A stretch of DNA of 64,000 nucleotides from Embiotoca jacksoni (lineage: Eukaryota > Chordata > Actinopteri > Embiotocidae). Shown piece after piece: positions 27,001 through 39,835 of the stretch (the stretch's first letter is position 1; each line of letters opens with the position of its first letter). The position numbers and the translations under genes are program-made. Where the stretch lies: positions 19,056,224 through 19,120,223 of the forward strand of contig JAKOON010000005.1 in assembly GCA_022577435.1 (NCBI GenBank), written 5' to 3'. Below the pieces are notes generated by a model. The model saw only the letters and a list, made by a program, of their open reading frames with translations, searched no databases and was not told where the DNA came from.

Positions 27001-28244
27001 AGTGACTCGTCAAAGCTGTTGTATTGGGCATGTGCAGTTTTGGTGATGTAGCGTTATTGGTTTTGTGTGCCATGCCTTTGTTCTATTTTTAATTGAGTTT
27101 GCGGTAGTGTGCTGCTTGTTTATTGGTGGTATGTTGGGAGGTATGTTTTCGTGTGAGTTGATTGTGCGTGTGACTTTGTTTTTCCCGTTCCACTTTGTTC
27201 GTGCAGTTGGCCCCGAATAGTGTTGCTAATTTGTGCTTGTTGTTTTGCTTGATACTTCAGAGGATTGTTTGTATGTACATTTTTGGTTTGCAGTTCAAAA
27301 TTCTTGCATATTATTTAACAGGCTGCATTACAGGTGGTGCAGGTGCTGTCTCGAGGTGTAAAGAACGACTCTAGCGTGTTTCAATGTGTGTGCTAGTGTT
27401 GTTATATGATTGTAAGTACATGTGTATGAGGTCTGTCAACATGCTGCACAACTTTCAGAAAAGACCATCGTCATGGGACACCTGTGGGGGATTCAGAAAG
27501 GGTAGGACATTTGTATTGTATGAGCATAAAACACCAGCAAAATATTTTTGCCAGTTACTTTCACAAAACATGGCGTGAACAACTGACACTGACCAAGTCC
27601 CACACAAATTTTTTGTTGCCCTGCTAATTCTCTTTTTTGTTGCTTTTTTTCTTCTCATGAAGTAGTGTGTAACAGAACTGCACTAAAACCCACAGACCAG
27701 AGTACACGCTCATAGCTACAGTATGTGCCAAGAACGTGGCATCAACACTAAAAATGATGGAGTCATGGATCAGCAAATGTTCTCATTTCAGGTTGTCTCT
27801 GGAAATCAGAAAACTATACGCTATTCCAAGTGCCAACATGGCAGAACAATTCTAGGAGATTTTCAGCAAAGGACCACATCTGCACCATCATCCACCTCAG
27901 CAGCAATGCACTGATGCCCTCACTGAGGAGGACAGTATCAATAGCTGTGGGGCTGAATCCTCTGAAGTCCTCATCTTTTGTCTGAATATGTTACAAGAAG
28001 CTGACAAGGTCTGTCATATTTCAAAGGTTCCTCCAAATGCAGATGAGAAATACAGCCTTCTATTGCCACAATTTGGAGGACACAGGCATCTTATCCTTTG
28101 CTGCCTTCAGGATCACACAATTTATCATCACTATTTATTGCTGAATTCTGTCACAACCTAACAAAGTTGGGAAATATTACATGAGCATGTTGTATTGGAA
28201 ACATGTACATTGAGATGGTGATCTTTCATCAGTAAATATATATA
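24055..28244. other. Gene desert with an A26 tract and a T+G-rich block
   Basis: No gene is recognised. An uninterrupted A26 run lies at 26317-26342. From about 26770 to 27440 the plus strand becomes strongly rich in T and G and poor in A and C, unlike its flanks; no open frame or known repeat explains this. Confidence 0.5.
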
Positions 28245-28303
28245 AATGCATCAAAACTACTTGGTTAGGTTTAAGAAAGGGTCATGGTTTGGGTTAATAT
28301 ATG
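28245..28303 (-). repeat. Tail segment of a tRNA-derived SINE
   Basis: Read on the minus strand the segment contains AACCTAACCAAGTAGTTTTG preceded by CCAAACCATGACCC. The same phrases occur at 38820-38870 (+) and in part at 34755-34785 (-). It is probably the 3' part of the SINE whose head lies at 28672-28745, pushed away by the repeat inserted between them. Confidence 0.55.
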
Positions 28304-28372
28304 GACCGTATTTACGTAACACTGTATACTTTATGCACATTAAATACATTACATGAGCTTACTAACACATTT

Positions 28373-28622
28373 CAATAAAATCATATTTATATAATGCCAA
28401 ATCACCACATATGTTATTTCAGGGCATAAAAAAGTGAACTTTACCAAATTATAAGAACCCAACAATTCAACAATTACCACATAAGCTAGGAGGAAAAAAA
28501 AAACTCCCCTCTAAAGTAGAAAAATCTCCTGCACTGGGAAGGAAAAACATCCCTTTTAACAGGAAAATCCTCCCTGACAGAACCAGGTGGCCATCTGCCT
28601 TGACCAGTGAGAGTGAGGGAAG
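28373..28622 (+). repeat. Common fish interspersed repeat (unnamed family)
   Basis: The order of phrases is characteristic: TTTATATAATGCCAAATCAC, then AAGAACCCAACAATTC, then GGAAAAACATCCCTTTTAAC, then AGAACCAGG and GGCCATCTGCCTTGACC. I recognise this pattern as a very frequent dispersed repeat of teleost genomes. It has no open frame. Its class is uncertain to me. Confidence 0.7.
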
Positions 28623-28671
28623 AGTAATGTATTTTCATATGTTACATGAAAAATAGGTCCATGTTTTGCTC

Positions 28672-28745
28672 TCGGATGGACTTGAACAAGGGTCTCCTGA
28701 GAAGAAGTGCTGTGTTTGATCCATACAACCACTACAACATTCTCC
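28672..28745 (-). repeat. tRNA-like head of a SINE (pol III A and B boxes)
   Basis: On the minus strand the segment resembles a tRNA gene. It has TGTTGTAGTGG, close to the A-box consensus, and about 45 nt later TTGTTCAAGTCC, close to the B-box (GGTTCGANTCC) with the usual CpG-to-CpA decay. The arms no longer pair well enough for a functional tRNA. The neighbouring SINE tail and the similar copy at 38655-39110 point to a tRNA-derived SINE rather than a tRNA gene. Confidence 0.6.
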
Positions 28746-28779
28746 TTATGTGGACTTTATACTCTTTTAACTCCTATCA

Positions 28780-28915
28780 CCTGTCGGGGGTCAAGTGGAA
28801 TCGGGTGGCCATGGCCCAAAAGCCAAAGGGCACTTTGTGTATATATTTGTCATGCCAGCAGCTTTGACAAACGGCAGCATTTGACACCCTGGTAATGAGA
28901 ACAGGCTGACTGAGA
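28780..28915 (+). repeat. Dispersed repeat shared with 60980-61095
   Basis: The core CAGCTTTGACAAACGGCAGC, followed by TTTGACACCCTGG and AATGAGAA, is repeated with a few substitutions at about 61040-61085 in the same orientation. The family is not identified. It lies next to the SINE head and may belong to the same composite retroposon. Confidence 0.6.
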
Positions 28916-29350
28916 AGTCACTGAACTTGTCTTTTTTTTCATTTGCTTCCCAGGAGCAAGAGTAGTCACATTTCCTCAGCTGTACCTGATCTGTTCCAAC
29001 TTGAAGAAGCTGCAGCTCAATAGCTGTCTTAACTGCTGCCTCAGACAGCAAAAAAAGCAATGCCTGAATTGGTGGAAGTGCTATCAAACAAACCCCCTCA
29101 GTTTGTTCACACTGGAAAAAAATACCAACAAACAGATCACCATCTGACTGGGCTTTTTTAATGGATCAGGACAAAATGTAGCGACGGCACGCAGATTCTG
29201 TCTGCCAACCAGAAATGTTGGTTCATTTTGCAGAAAATTTATTTCCAAGCAAATAATTTGTTTTAAGTCCAAATAAGCAAACATGAACATATTACTGGAA
29301 ATGCTTGTTTGGTATTCATTACTTATGCTGTAAAGAGGACTCAGTTGTCC

Positions 29351-29378
29351 TTTTTTTTTTTTTCTTTTTTTTTTTTTT
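29351..29378 (+). repeat. Interrupted poly-T tract
   Basis: Twenty-eight bases are all T except one C. It sits just before the decayed Tc1-like element. Confidence 0.9.
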
Positions 29379-29408
29379 CAAAATATTCTGCTGATCTATC
29401 TGAGCAGG

Positions 29409-30415
29409 GCATAACATGTAAATAAAAACAGAATGAGATCATTTGCAAATCATATAAACCCATATTCAATTGAAAATAGTTCAAAGACAACATATCAAAT
29501 GTCGAAACTGAGAAATGTTATTGTTTTATGAAAAATATATGCTCGTTGGATTTTGATGCGAGTAACAAAAGACTGGTTGAACATCTCAACTAATTGTTGT
29601 GAGACCTGTTGTTAACTGTAACAGGTCAGTAATATGATTGGGTATAAAAAGAACATCCCAGAATGGCAGAGTCTCTTGGCATTGAAGATGGAGAGGGGTT
29701 CACCACTCTTTGAAAGACTGTGTGCAAATAATTGAGAATAAGGGTCCTCATTACAAAATTGCAAATAATTTGGAGACTTCATCAAGTACATTATAAACCA
29801 ATATTGGAGACAGTGCTCTTTGGGCCCTCAGGTGGTACTGCATTAAAAACAGCCACAATTCCGTCATGGAAATCATTGTCTGTGCTACGAAACACTTACA
29901 AAATCTATTGTTTGAAAACACAGTTCTTTCACTGCATCCACAAATGCTGGTTAAAACTCTACCATGTACAGAATTAACCATGTATGAACATGACCCAGAA
30001 GCGCCGTTGCTTTCTTTGGGCCTGAGCTCATTTAAGATGGCATGAAGCCAAGTGGAAAACTTTCCTATAGTCTGACAAATCCAAATTTTTGATTTTTTTT
30101 TTTGTTTGTTTGTTTGTGTGGAAATCATGGATGCTGCCCCCTCCAGGCTAAAGAGGAGAGGGACCATCCAGCTTCTTATCGGCACACAGGTAAAAAGCCA
30201 GCATCCATGACGTTACAGGGATGCATTAGTGCACGTGGCATGGGTAGCTTGTGCATCTGGGAAGGCACCATTAACGGTGAATGATATATATACAGGTTTT
30301 GAAGCAACATATGCTGCCATACAGACAACAACTCTTTCAAGTAAGGCCTTGATTATTTCAGCAAAACAATACCAAACTGCATTCTGCATGTCATATCAAC
30401 ACAGTGCAACCAAAT
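29409..30415 (+). pseudogene. Second Tc1-like transposon, decayed and 3'-truncated
   Basis: This is a different and older Tc1-like family from the copy at 2639-4261. Non-coding leader phrases typical of the family are present (GTAAATAAAAACAGAATG near 29418, ATTGGGTATAAAAAGAACAT near 29637). The transposase remnant on the plus strand can be followed in pieces across several frames: an N-terminal part near 29690-29900, a stretch encoding KRR-like and WARAHLRW-like residues near 30000-30045, and a core near 30120-30400 reading as GNHG, AKEERDHP, KPAS, HGMG and EGTIN. The first catalytic Asp region (near 30070) is eroded and expanded by T-rich sequence, and the part that would hold the last two catalytic residues is missing after about 30400. 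It is non-functional. The 144-codon minus frame at 29751-30185 is only a shadow. Confidence 0.8.
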
Positions 30416-33400
30416 GGATTATTATATTTATATAATTAATTAAGCCTAGGTAATATTAATTAAACTTGGGTAAAATTATTAAAAAGCAAGGATTATCTGG
30501 CCTTCAGTAGTTTTTCTGTGCAACACATCAGAATTACATTTTAAATAAAAAAAATCAATTAAATTATTTCAATTTTCTAAATAGTAGCTTACATTAAACT
30601 AATATGAAAACTGGTCGGTGTGCATTTATTGTCTATGTCTATGTCATTAGTATGGAAGGTATTCATCAAAAATAAAGGAATGAGAAAGAAGAAATAAGTG
30701 GACTGAGATAAGGAAATAAAAAAATGGAGACAAATGATTAACAAACAGTGCCCACAAACTTGATGGATGTTTGTGGAAGTAATCCTGTCTCCCTAGCCTT
30801 TGCATGACAGACTTAAAACTCCCTCTAACCACCACACATCAAATTCAACTCCATCAAAGATTGACTTTGTAGGAGTATGCTCTTAATGACTACATTGTCT
30901 CTTTTTTCAGCCATACAAAATGTCATATCAAAAAAAAGATAAACATGCATGTACACAGAGAGACACTGATAATCTGGAAATGTATAGATTTGAACAAACA
31001 ATTACTAGCACAGGCAAAGATATAACATGATACAGTATAAACATTAATGTAATTCCCACTCCTGCACTTGTTAGTGTTGAGGAATTACAATTAGTGGGAC
31101 TACTACAAAAGCTAATCAATGTCCAAACAAAAGGAAAGCCTAGTTATTAGTCATAACATGTTTTCTATTGAATCTTCCATTTCAACAAACAGAATGCTTA
31201 TAGTCAACACATTTTAAGCCCTGGATCATAAAACCATAAGGATGTTGCTGAAACTGTAAATTGATTCATGGGGAAACATAAATATGAATACATTTTATGT
31301 GAAACACAGCTGCAAACAACAATGTTGGAGGCTAAATTGCACGTGCAATGGGGACAGCATTTTCATTTTAGATATATCAACATTTTCTGACATACAGTTA
31401 ATGGGCATGGCAATTTTCTGTGATCTGATTTTTTTTTTTTTTTTAAGTCTCATTTTATTATAGCAGGATACTATCGGTGTGATCGTAGATTGTTCAATAA
31501 AGACAACAACAACAGCAATAATCCTCAGCATTGACGGTCTTTGTGCATCTTAATTGGTATGGTGAGTCAAGGCATTGATTAAGCATTAATATGTATTAAT
31601 AGTGATCAATTACATCACCAGAAACTGAACTAAGTTTCATTTGTTAAGAGGGAAATCAGAAAAAGATGTGAAGTGAAAAAGATACAAAATAATGAATATG
31701 ATGGAAGCAATTTCTGTAGCCAAAGAAGTACACAAAGAGACAAATATAATTTGGAAGTAACAACTGTACAACACCTCAAGCAGAAAGCCAGTACCTGTTA
31801 AGCTTATGTGACAGGTGGCAGCGGGACAAAATCTGTATTCCGTCTGGAGTTTCAAAGCCCTCGTGCATCCATCTGGGGTACATGTTTGTGGTTGATGGTA
31901 GTGTGATGATTCTGACAGCAGAGCGTGGCCTGCAAGCAGTCGCAGGCTGTCCTACAGATCCCTCACTCAGCTGTCATAGATGGACCTGCATTCAGTAAAA
32001 CAAAGCAAGGTCCTCTTGGCACTATATTTAGTTTGTAAGGACCACACTGCAGTATGGTTTTGAAGTACTTTGGAGTTTTGCACAAGCAGCACTGGACATA
32101 TGGTTGAGGTTTTTTGTGGCTGTGGTTGCTAGCCAATAACAGAGGATCAGGTTCACTGCATTCAAAATGCATTGTGTCTTTACAGGAGGGAAAGAAGAAG
32201 AAAGCTTTACCAATCACAGTTTCTGTTACAGATGCTCTCTGTTGCAGCAGGTGAGAACAGTCGAGTATTTTGTCATGACAAGCTGCAGTTTTCATCTGAA
32301 AAAAAAAAAATGACAACGTAGGTGTCTTGAGCGTTGGTGGAACACTAAAAACGTTGAAAGGATTTACTTGTGTGATCTGTTTACGGACTTTGAACTTACA
32401 ATATTTTAAACTTCCAAGTAAGTATATTCATCATAATGTATTTATCAAAAGGGACACATGTGAATGATTTAACGTCAAGCACAAAGTTGCTCGTCGCTGG
32501 AACTTCTATATTAAATCTTTGTTCAGGTTTATAACCCCAAACAATGAACATATTCAAAGACATCCAGTGAGGTTCTTATTTTATGAGGTGTGAAATGCTT
32601 CTATTGACCCCAAATGGTATGTTCTTGATTGTCATGTCAAGACAGTGTTTTTTGTTAAAGTAAATATTTACAGTTTGTAGTGTGATTACATCACATTCAT
32701 ATTCTGTTGCTGTTGAGAGAGAGGAGGTCAGGAAAATTGATTTAAGAAAAAGGGGAGCCATGTGTTGTTGCAGATTTCCCATTAAAGCCTCACCAGTACT
32801 AAAATATGGTGATAAGTACTTGCACACAAACTCAGACATTTAAGCTGGTTCAGTGTACTATATACTACAGGTGCATAGTGGTTTTATGTAATGACTCTAT
32901 TGGCTCCTTTGACACTTTAAGGCAGGTGTTAGCAGCCTTTTCTCTAATGTGCACGCACACCTTAGTCTCCTTTTTGATAAAAACTTAAACTCTATTGGCC
33001 AACTGGGCTGAAAAGTCCTCCTGGACTGTCTTGCCATGTTGTGTGCAAATTGGTGCAATGTAGTTTTGTCTTGCCAGTTGGTTACAGCACCTGGGTTGAT
33101 GTACTGATGCAAGGAGCACTCAGCATCAATTACGTATTGTTTTTAGTGCTATAGATTAAACATATCATGCTAACATTAATACATGCTGGTTTAATCTGTT
33201 TTATGACAAACCTAATTTACTCTAGCAACTTATAGTTAAGTGACCTCACCTCATTAGTTTTACATTCTTTGAATTAATGATTGTATACGACTGTATTTTA
33301 TAGTGCTTTTTCAAATGCAATTAAAAAAAAAAAATCGCATTGCATGGCGATACCGATACGAGACCGTTTCTTTCATTTAAAAAAAAAAAAAACAATAGCT

Positions 33401-33774
33401 TGTTTGCACCAGCAGCTTTTTACGACCTATGAAATGATTATGTTAAATTCTATGATGACAGCAAATGACATGACGTAGTTATGAAGCTAAAATGTCCGCA
33501 TATGGAGGGGGTAACCTATCACGTTCAACCCCATCATCATCGTTTTCACTTAAGATCTTGTAGTAGTACATACAAGTAATAAAAAGAACAAACTTGTGAA
33601 GTAGTATCGTCTTTTCACAACCAAAACAAGTAAAAAGCAGAGTGCAATCAGGTAGCACAAAATAAGTGCTGAAAGTGATAAGAGTGATACAAATATTAAA
33701 GATATTTCATCTTGCAACAGGCTATAAATATGTGTACTGTACCCATTATAGACATAACGGCACCTTGTGTGAAT
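30416..33774. other. Non-coding DNA
   Basis: No gene or clear transposon is seen. Homopolymer runs (for example T near 31430) and AT-rich sequence account for the short open frames. Confidence 0.5.
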
Positions 33775-33822
33775 TCCTTTCCTTTCCTTTCCTTTCCTTT
33801 CCTTTCCTTTCCTTTCCTTTTT
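33775..33822 (+). repeat. (CCTTT)n minisatellite
   Basis: About nine tandem copies of a pentamer, which produces the artificial Phe/Pro/Leu or Lys/Gly/Glu repeats in both strands' open frames. Confidence 0.96.
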
Positions 33823-36800
33823 GATCTGAGTATTCAAAGGAAACGTGTTGACCCACAGGGGCAACCATATATCTACATTGAGTGTTTGGATAGGTACCAT
33901 ATTATGTACATTTGTATTTACGCCACTGTTTGTCCTTCATGTATTTGTGCTTTCACACACTCCATAGTGGGAAATACACAGATATTCAGTGACATCAGAC
34001 AGCTGAAGAAACTTGCTGCTAGATAAATACCTTTACCTGGATGTATTTCTCAGTCCAAGGCAGCAGTGTGTGTAACATCTGTCGTGCTCATTTGCAGAAG
34101 TGACATGGTAACTCATTCCATTAGAAACGAACACGGTACATGTAATAAACCATAAACCATAGCATTAATAGTATACCTTCCATGCTTTCATGTGTCTCCA
34201 TTGATTATCTGCTTACCTTCTGTTGAGCACACGATTTAGGTCCAGGTATGCAACATATCATCTGGTTTGCATACGAGTACAAAACATATTCAAGGAAAAA
34301 AATATATCAATTTTATAATAGCTCTAGCTTTGCTTTCAGATGTAGGAATACACAGCTTGATGTTCCAGCCATAGCTATAATATCCAATCTGGTCTCCTGC
34401 AAGGCTCATATATACCATCTGTGGTGATTTTCACCAGGAGGTCTGCCTATCTGAAGAGGAGAGGCTCTGCCAGAAAGCCTCAAACTTCTTTGATGACATC
34501 TGTTACAAGATATTTGAACCTTGCAGCATTAGTCCCCTCCTTAGAATCCACCATGTTCATCTGTTTCAAATAATATCAGCGCAAATGTCTTATAAATTGT
34601 AATAGAAGCCATGGATCTGGTTAGTAGGGCCCCCCTCCACCTCTCATCAGCTCAGTAGGCTGTTATCAACAACATGTATGACCGCTGGAGAGTACCAGCA
34701 ACAGGTGTTCTGGACTTTCGTCTGCATCGTAACTAATATGGTTACACGGTTGTAGGTTGGTTAGGTTGAGGAAAAGATCATGGTTTGGGGTCAAATATGT
34801 TACTTACATAAATTATGTATTTAAACTACATGTTTCTGGATTTGTAGCATGTTTCCTTAGATGTTTATGCTTTTACCCTTGTGTGGTATGCATGTTTATC
34901 TTATTTTTTTTGCATCCTATGTGCATTTGTCATTTAACTTACACACTTATACGTTATGTTAGTTAAAGACATAAATGACTGCCCATACATAATATAAAAC
35001 AGGTCCTTGTTGAGTCTTGTTTTCGCACAAGACCCAAACAGTGTGGTATCCTGGGTGAAAGTCTACTACTTGCTGTATCAACACAAATAACTCAGTTAGC
35101 AAAGCTCTCCAACCTCTCCTCTTATCCAGATCCCTGCCCTCATCAATTAAACAAACCACATGCTGGCTTCTCGGGAATGCTGGAAAAAAACAGAAGTGAC
35201 AGGGTTTATGGGAAATGTGGTCTTAATAATGGGAATGAGGAATACTGTGTGCTAAATTAGTTCCATACAAACTTCCACTCATACGAGATTGTACTATGTT
35301 TTGTGGCTACAAAAGGCCTATGTGTTAAATTGATATTATTTAATAAGGCATTCAAGGCCGTTATTCTTATGGAATATTTAGCCTTTGCATTGTATATTAC
35401 TGTCCAAACTGTCTGTTTTGTAAAGCTACATCACTGTTATGATTTTGTTATAACTTTGAGCCCATGCTTCACTTGGTTACAGATAGGAGTGAATGTAACT
35501 TAAAGGTTACCCTAGATCAGAGCTCAAGAATGGGGTCTCCTGGCACAGGGCTGAGCAGATTTATGACAGCACAGCCTGGGCTTAATGTTATGTTGGTAGG
35601 TCTGAACATCATTCACCATGAAAACCAGTCTTCCATTGGAATGCTCAACCAAGTTTTTTCTAATTTCACTCATATTATTGTGTATTAATAACTGACAATA
35701 ATGAGAAAAAAATTACAATGACAAGTGGACTAAAAATAAATCAGCAAAACAAATTTTTCTTTCTCAAAAGACATTAATATAATGTGTGTAAGTCAGTACC
35801 AGCCTCCTGCTCAGACCCAGCAAAAAAAATGTCAAATAAAACTTAGAAAAGCTACTGTAAGCCTTTACACTGCACTGCTTAAGTAGAAATTCAAGAGAAC
35901 AGAAAAAGTTGTCAAAAGATACAGTATTTGTTTAAATTTAAAAATTCCCACTTATCAAAATAAGTGCTGCCATGCTTCAAACCTTATTCAGATTGTGACT
36001 CAGCTGCTATGTGAGCTATGTGAGCTATGCAAATATTTTAAACCATGAACCAGACTTATGCATCTAAACAAGTGAGGACTTGTCATATTTACATTTTCCA
36101 AACTGGAGGTACTGCAGGATTTTCTATGGTGGCAAGGTGTTTCTTTTATGAATAGATGCCTAGTTTATGCTACTAAACACCTGAAGTGTCTTGTTTAGAT
36201 TAGCTTTACAATCTCACAGGAACAGGGTGAAGGTAAAGCTTAGCCCATCCATCTCATTACAGATCTATAGCTTTCAACATTAATAGGCTTAACTCAGTAT
36301 AATCCAGATTTTTCATCTCTGCTTCTCTAAAACATGCAAATCCTGTTTTTGACTGAAGAAACAACACGGGTTGAAGGGAGGATCTTGTAAACATGTATTT
36401 TTTTCCTAAAGGTGTAGGATAAAGTGACTACTGCTTGCTACTTTACTATACTTACATTCTAGTTGTTTTTAGCACACACCAAGTTAAAGTGTCCTTAATG
36501 AAGCCAGACACAAGCACCATGCAGTTTGTGACACTCTTCTTTTATTATTTTAACTCGTAGACCTTGTTTCAGTATTTTCCGTTGAGCTCGGGCCGAACTA
36601 TCGGTTCACCTATGAAGAGTTGTGAAGAAATGAATTAATAAGTGAATGAAAAGAATCTATTCTGAGCCATAGGCTCTCCCGGACTTTAATTTACATGAGT
36701 ACTGTATTTTGTTTGTCCCCCTGAGTGTGATCGATGGTTCCCTAGACCCTGATGAAATGGAATGCATCAGTTAATTAGTTTTCCTTGGACAATGCCCTAT

Positions 36801-38654
36801 ACCCTTCTGTAAGCTATCAGCACAAGATTCCATCGTTCACACGAGGTATAGAATTTTTCTGCTCACGAGTGAGCATCCATACTGCACACCACACCATTTG
36901 ATAACATATACTGTATTGTAATTTATTAATACTCCAGCACCTGAGAGTCGGCCCTGAGTCATGATTGCCAAGTCAGTGTTGTTGGCACGATCCTAAGCCA
37001 TTTTTGTTTTGATGAACAGCATACAATCTACTATACAAACCTGTACAGTAAATATTATCATACATATAGTATAAATCTGTCACTTAGTTCTGCCTGGGCA
37101 GTAAATGCACATGCACCAATAAAAAACCTTGGTGGAAAAACATACTCAAAGGAGAGGGGTTTGGTAAATTTTCAAAGTTCTGTTTTGAATAGGTAAAACT
37201 CTATGTTTGCCACTCGAGGGGCATTTCCTATAATCCCATCTCAATAATGCAGTCCTTTATAACTCAAACAATAATTATGTGAATAATAAACATATAATTA
37301 AATATGCACACCACAGAGTTACAACAAACAAACACAGTGAGATTCGAAAAGGTGTATTTTTTTCAAAATCTCATAGCTTAAATTATGGTTTCTCAAGGAA
37401 AGACTGACATGCTCTATTTTCAGGGAATAGGTGAAACTTTTGGTAAAATATTCATCCCTACCCCAGGGTCCATGACCATAGTGCAAAACTACAAGGTCGT
37501 GGCGCTGTGTTATTGGAATATATGTACTGTATCTCATTCTGTCATTGAAATCACTGCTGTGGAATACCCACTTCATCTCGTAATAACTCAAGTCATAGTT
37601 GAAGGAATAAAACAATTGTTTTAATCAAGTCTTTCCTAACAGCTTTACCACCAATCAAAATCAGAATAGTGAAAAAAAGCTAGACTATTTATTACAAAAC
37701 TTCAAGAAGTGTTTACAAGGAAAAGTTGATCAATTACAAAGATAGTACTTTGTTTTGTTTTTATTATCATTACGTGAAATATTTTTCATAATATATTTAG
37801 TCTTCTTAGTCTATGAAAGCAGATAAAGCAGAGCCTTCTTAACTCTCCTCAAGTTATTATTATTAATGGAACTAGAGCTGGAAATACATTGTAATAAAGT
37901 GTGGTTATTTCCAGTTTATGTGGGAAGTAGAGATTGTGCTAATGGGTTTGCTCAGACAGGAAATGTTGTGAGGAAATGTACTGATTCCTGCACTTTTCAC
38001 TATGGAACAAAAAGGACATTTCTAGCCAAGCTTGTTCATACTGCAGCTCAGAATTAGGTCGATTTCACCTGATGGAAGTGGTAGTGTGTGATGAAAGATG
38101 ACAAAGCCCTATTTCATGTGATAATTTTTCTTTGAGCAAAAGGGGCAGTGGTAATGTAGAATGAATTTGCCTAATTAAGTTTTAAATTTTGGATTATTGA
38201 AGAAGATATGACTTTAATCCCCGAATTGTACTTTGCTTACCAATGCATTTACCCTGAAATAAAGATCTGCACTGTTGGAGGGTTAAATTAATTGCTTCCA
38301 TGGTAGAAGATGAACTACAAATGATCTGAGTTTAACTACTTTGCATCTTGCTAAGGTAATGTAAATCAAGGATTACCAGATAGCATGTTACTCAAATAAA
38401 GCTTTAAACTTTTACAACATCACACCAGGAATGAGTAAATTGGAGCTGGTTGTACTTAACATGATTTAGACAACCTACAGTAGGCCCTGATGACAAAGCA
38501 CATGCATGCTCAAAATCCAGAAATGCAACACGTGACAAAAGCTGGCCGTACTCCCCCAAAACATGGCCAATTATCTGTGCACAGCTCTATGTGACCAATA
38601 TTTTTATTTAATGCTATCATACCATTTAAGGTCGTAGTAATTGAGACAGGAGCA
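33823..38654. other. Non-coding DNA
   Basis: Apart from the SINE tail near 34640-34800 nothing is recognised. The region 36580-36970 is moderately GC-rich for the window and free of visible repeats, so it could hold conserved regulatory sequence, but nothing in it identifies a function. Confidence 0.45.
34640..34800 (-). repeat. SINE-like tail copy
   Basis: The phrase GGTTAGGTTGAGGAAAAGAT followed by CATGGTTTGGGG is the inverse of the tail at 38820-38860 and parallels 28260-28300. Only the tail half is clear; the head is not recognisable. Confidence 0.45.
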
Positions 38655-39110
38655 AAGAAAATAGTCAGGTGGTGTAAAGTAAAGAGTGACAAAGTCTGCA
38701 TAGGGAGGAAAAACACAATACTTTAATCCAGGAGACCATTGTTTGTTTCCTGTGTGAAAACAAAAGTCAACCTTGACTTATTTCAAGTTATGCAACATAA
38801 CTTATCCAATAACTATACACCCCAAACCTTGATCTTTTCCCAAACTTAACCAAATAGTTTTGGTGCCTAAAGCTTACCAAAATGCTATCATTTCACAATG
38901 GTAACCACATATTTATTAGTGCTACCATGATGGACGAAGGTCTGATATGCCTTTTGCTGGTAATCACCAACAGTCATGTATGTTGTTTTGGTAAATGTCC
39001 TATTTTCGTTTAGGTATGAAAATGTGTTGGTCCTACAGGGTGTGCTAAAAATGCTCATATAAGATGCCAAGGAAGACACTGGACACCTATTTTGTTATTT
39101 TCAGATGTCA
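38655..39110 (+). repeat. tRNA-derived SINE or composite retroposon copy
   Basis: The copy starts with a degraded tRNA-like head: GGTGGTGTAAAG, and about 60 nt later AGGAGACC then GTTTGTTTCC, the decayed B box. The body follows, with CCAAACCTTGATCTTTTCCC, AACTTAACCAAATAG and TTTTGGTGCC, then TTTCACAATGGTAAC and TACCATGATGGACGAAGG. The head corresponds to 28672-28745 and the tail to 28245-28303, both on the opposite strand. The 3' boundary near 39110 is approximate. Confidence 0.55.
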
Positions 39111-39835
39111 GGGTGACCAAAATGCATACAAATAAAAAAATAAATAAAAATGTGATAAAAATATTAACAAAGTGGAAGGGCTCCAGGATGCTGTAAGAGA
39201 ATGACAGACTTCAATGAGTGTCAATGTTACATATACTTTTGAGTTGAGTTTGATAGACATAGAAAAGATGGGGGTGATTGGCTTGGCCAAAGAACCACTA
39301 AAAATATTAGAGAAATGGACTTAAAACAGGATATTGTACCAAATAATTTCAAAAACATGGGAAAGGTTATTGAGGTTGTCACTATGCATATCAGTGGAAA
39401 TTGTCAGGTTGGTAACACAAAAATGACATCTCTGATGGATAATAGTGTTTTTATCGGTGAGACCTACAGATGGGTGACAAATTAAACTAGAATTTTTTTT
39501 CCCTCACGGTTGTATGTCTCTGTCGACCAGTCAAGCTTGAACTTTACATAAATGTCTTTGAAGTACTCAAATGTGTTCACAAGTCTGATTCTGATAGTAC
39601 ACAGACTTGTTGCCATGACAGTGTAGACTATGCTTTAAATATAGATGTTGCTGCAAAGAGGATAGAAATTCAAAGACGTGGATGCTTCACATACATTATT
39701 AACCTGACAGCACAGACAATCTCTACAATCACCACAGTTTCAAGGTGGACAGCCAAGACACAATCTCCCCTTCTGTTCCAGAATTATAGCATTGAATGAT
39801 GGCCTGAAAAGTGTTTTTGTGGAATATTTTCATCT

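Noticed and set aside
28672..28745. A functional tRNA gene on the minus strand
   Set aside because: The A and B boxes are present, but the arms do not pair properly and neighbouring SINE sequence shows it is a retroposon head.
29751..30185. 144-codon minus-strand open frame
   Set aside because: It is the reverse shadow of the decayed Tc1-like transposase on the plus strand.
33775..33822. CRISPR-like direct repeats
   Set aside because: These are contiguous pentamers without spacers. No spaced repeat array exists in the window, as expected for an animal genome.
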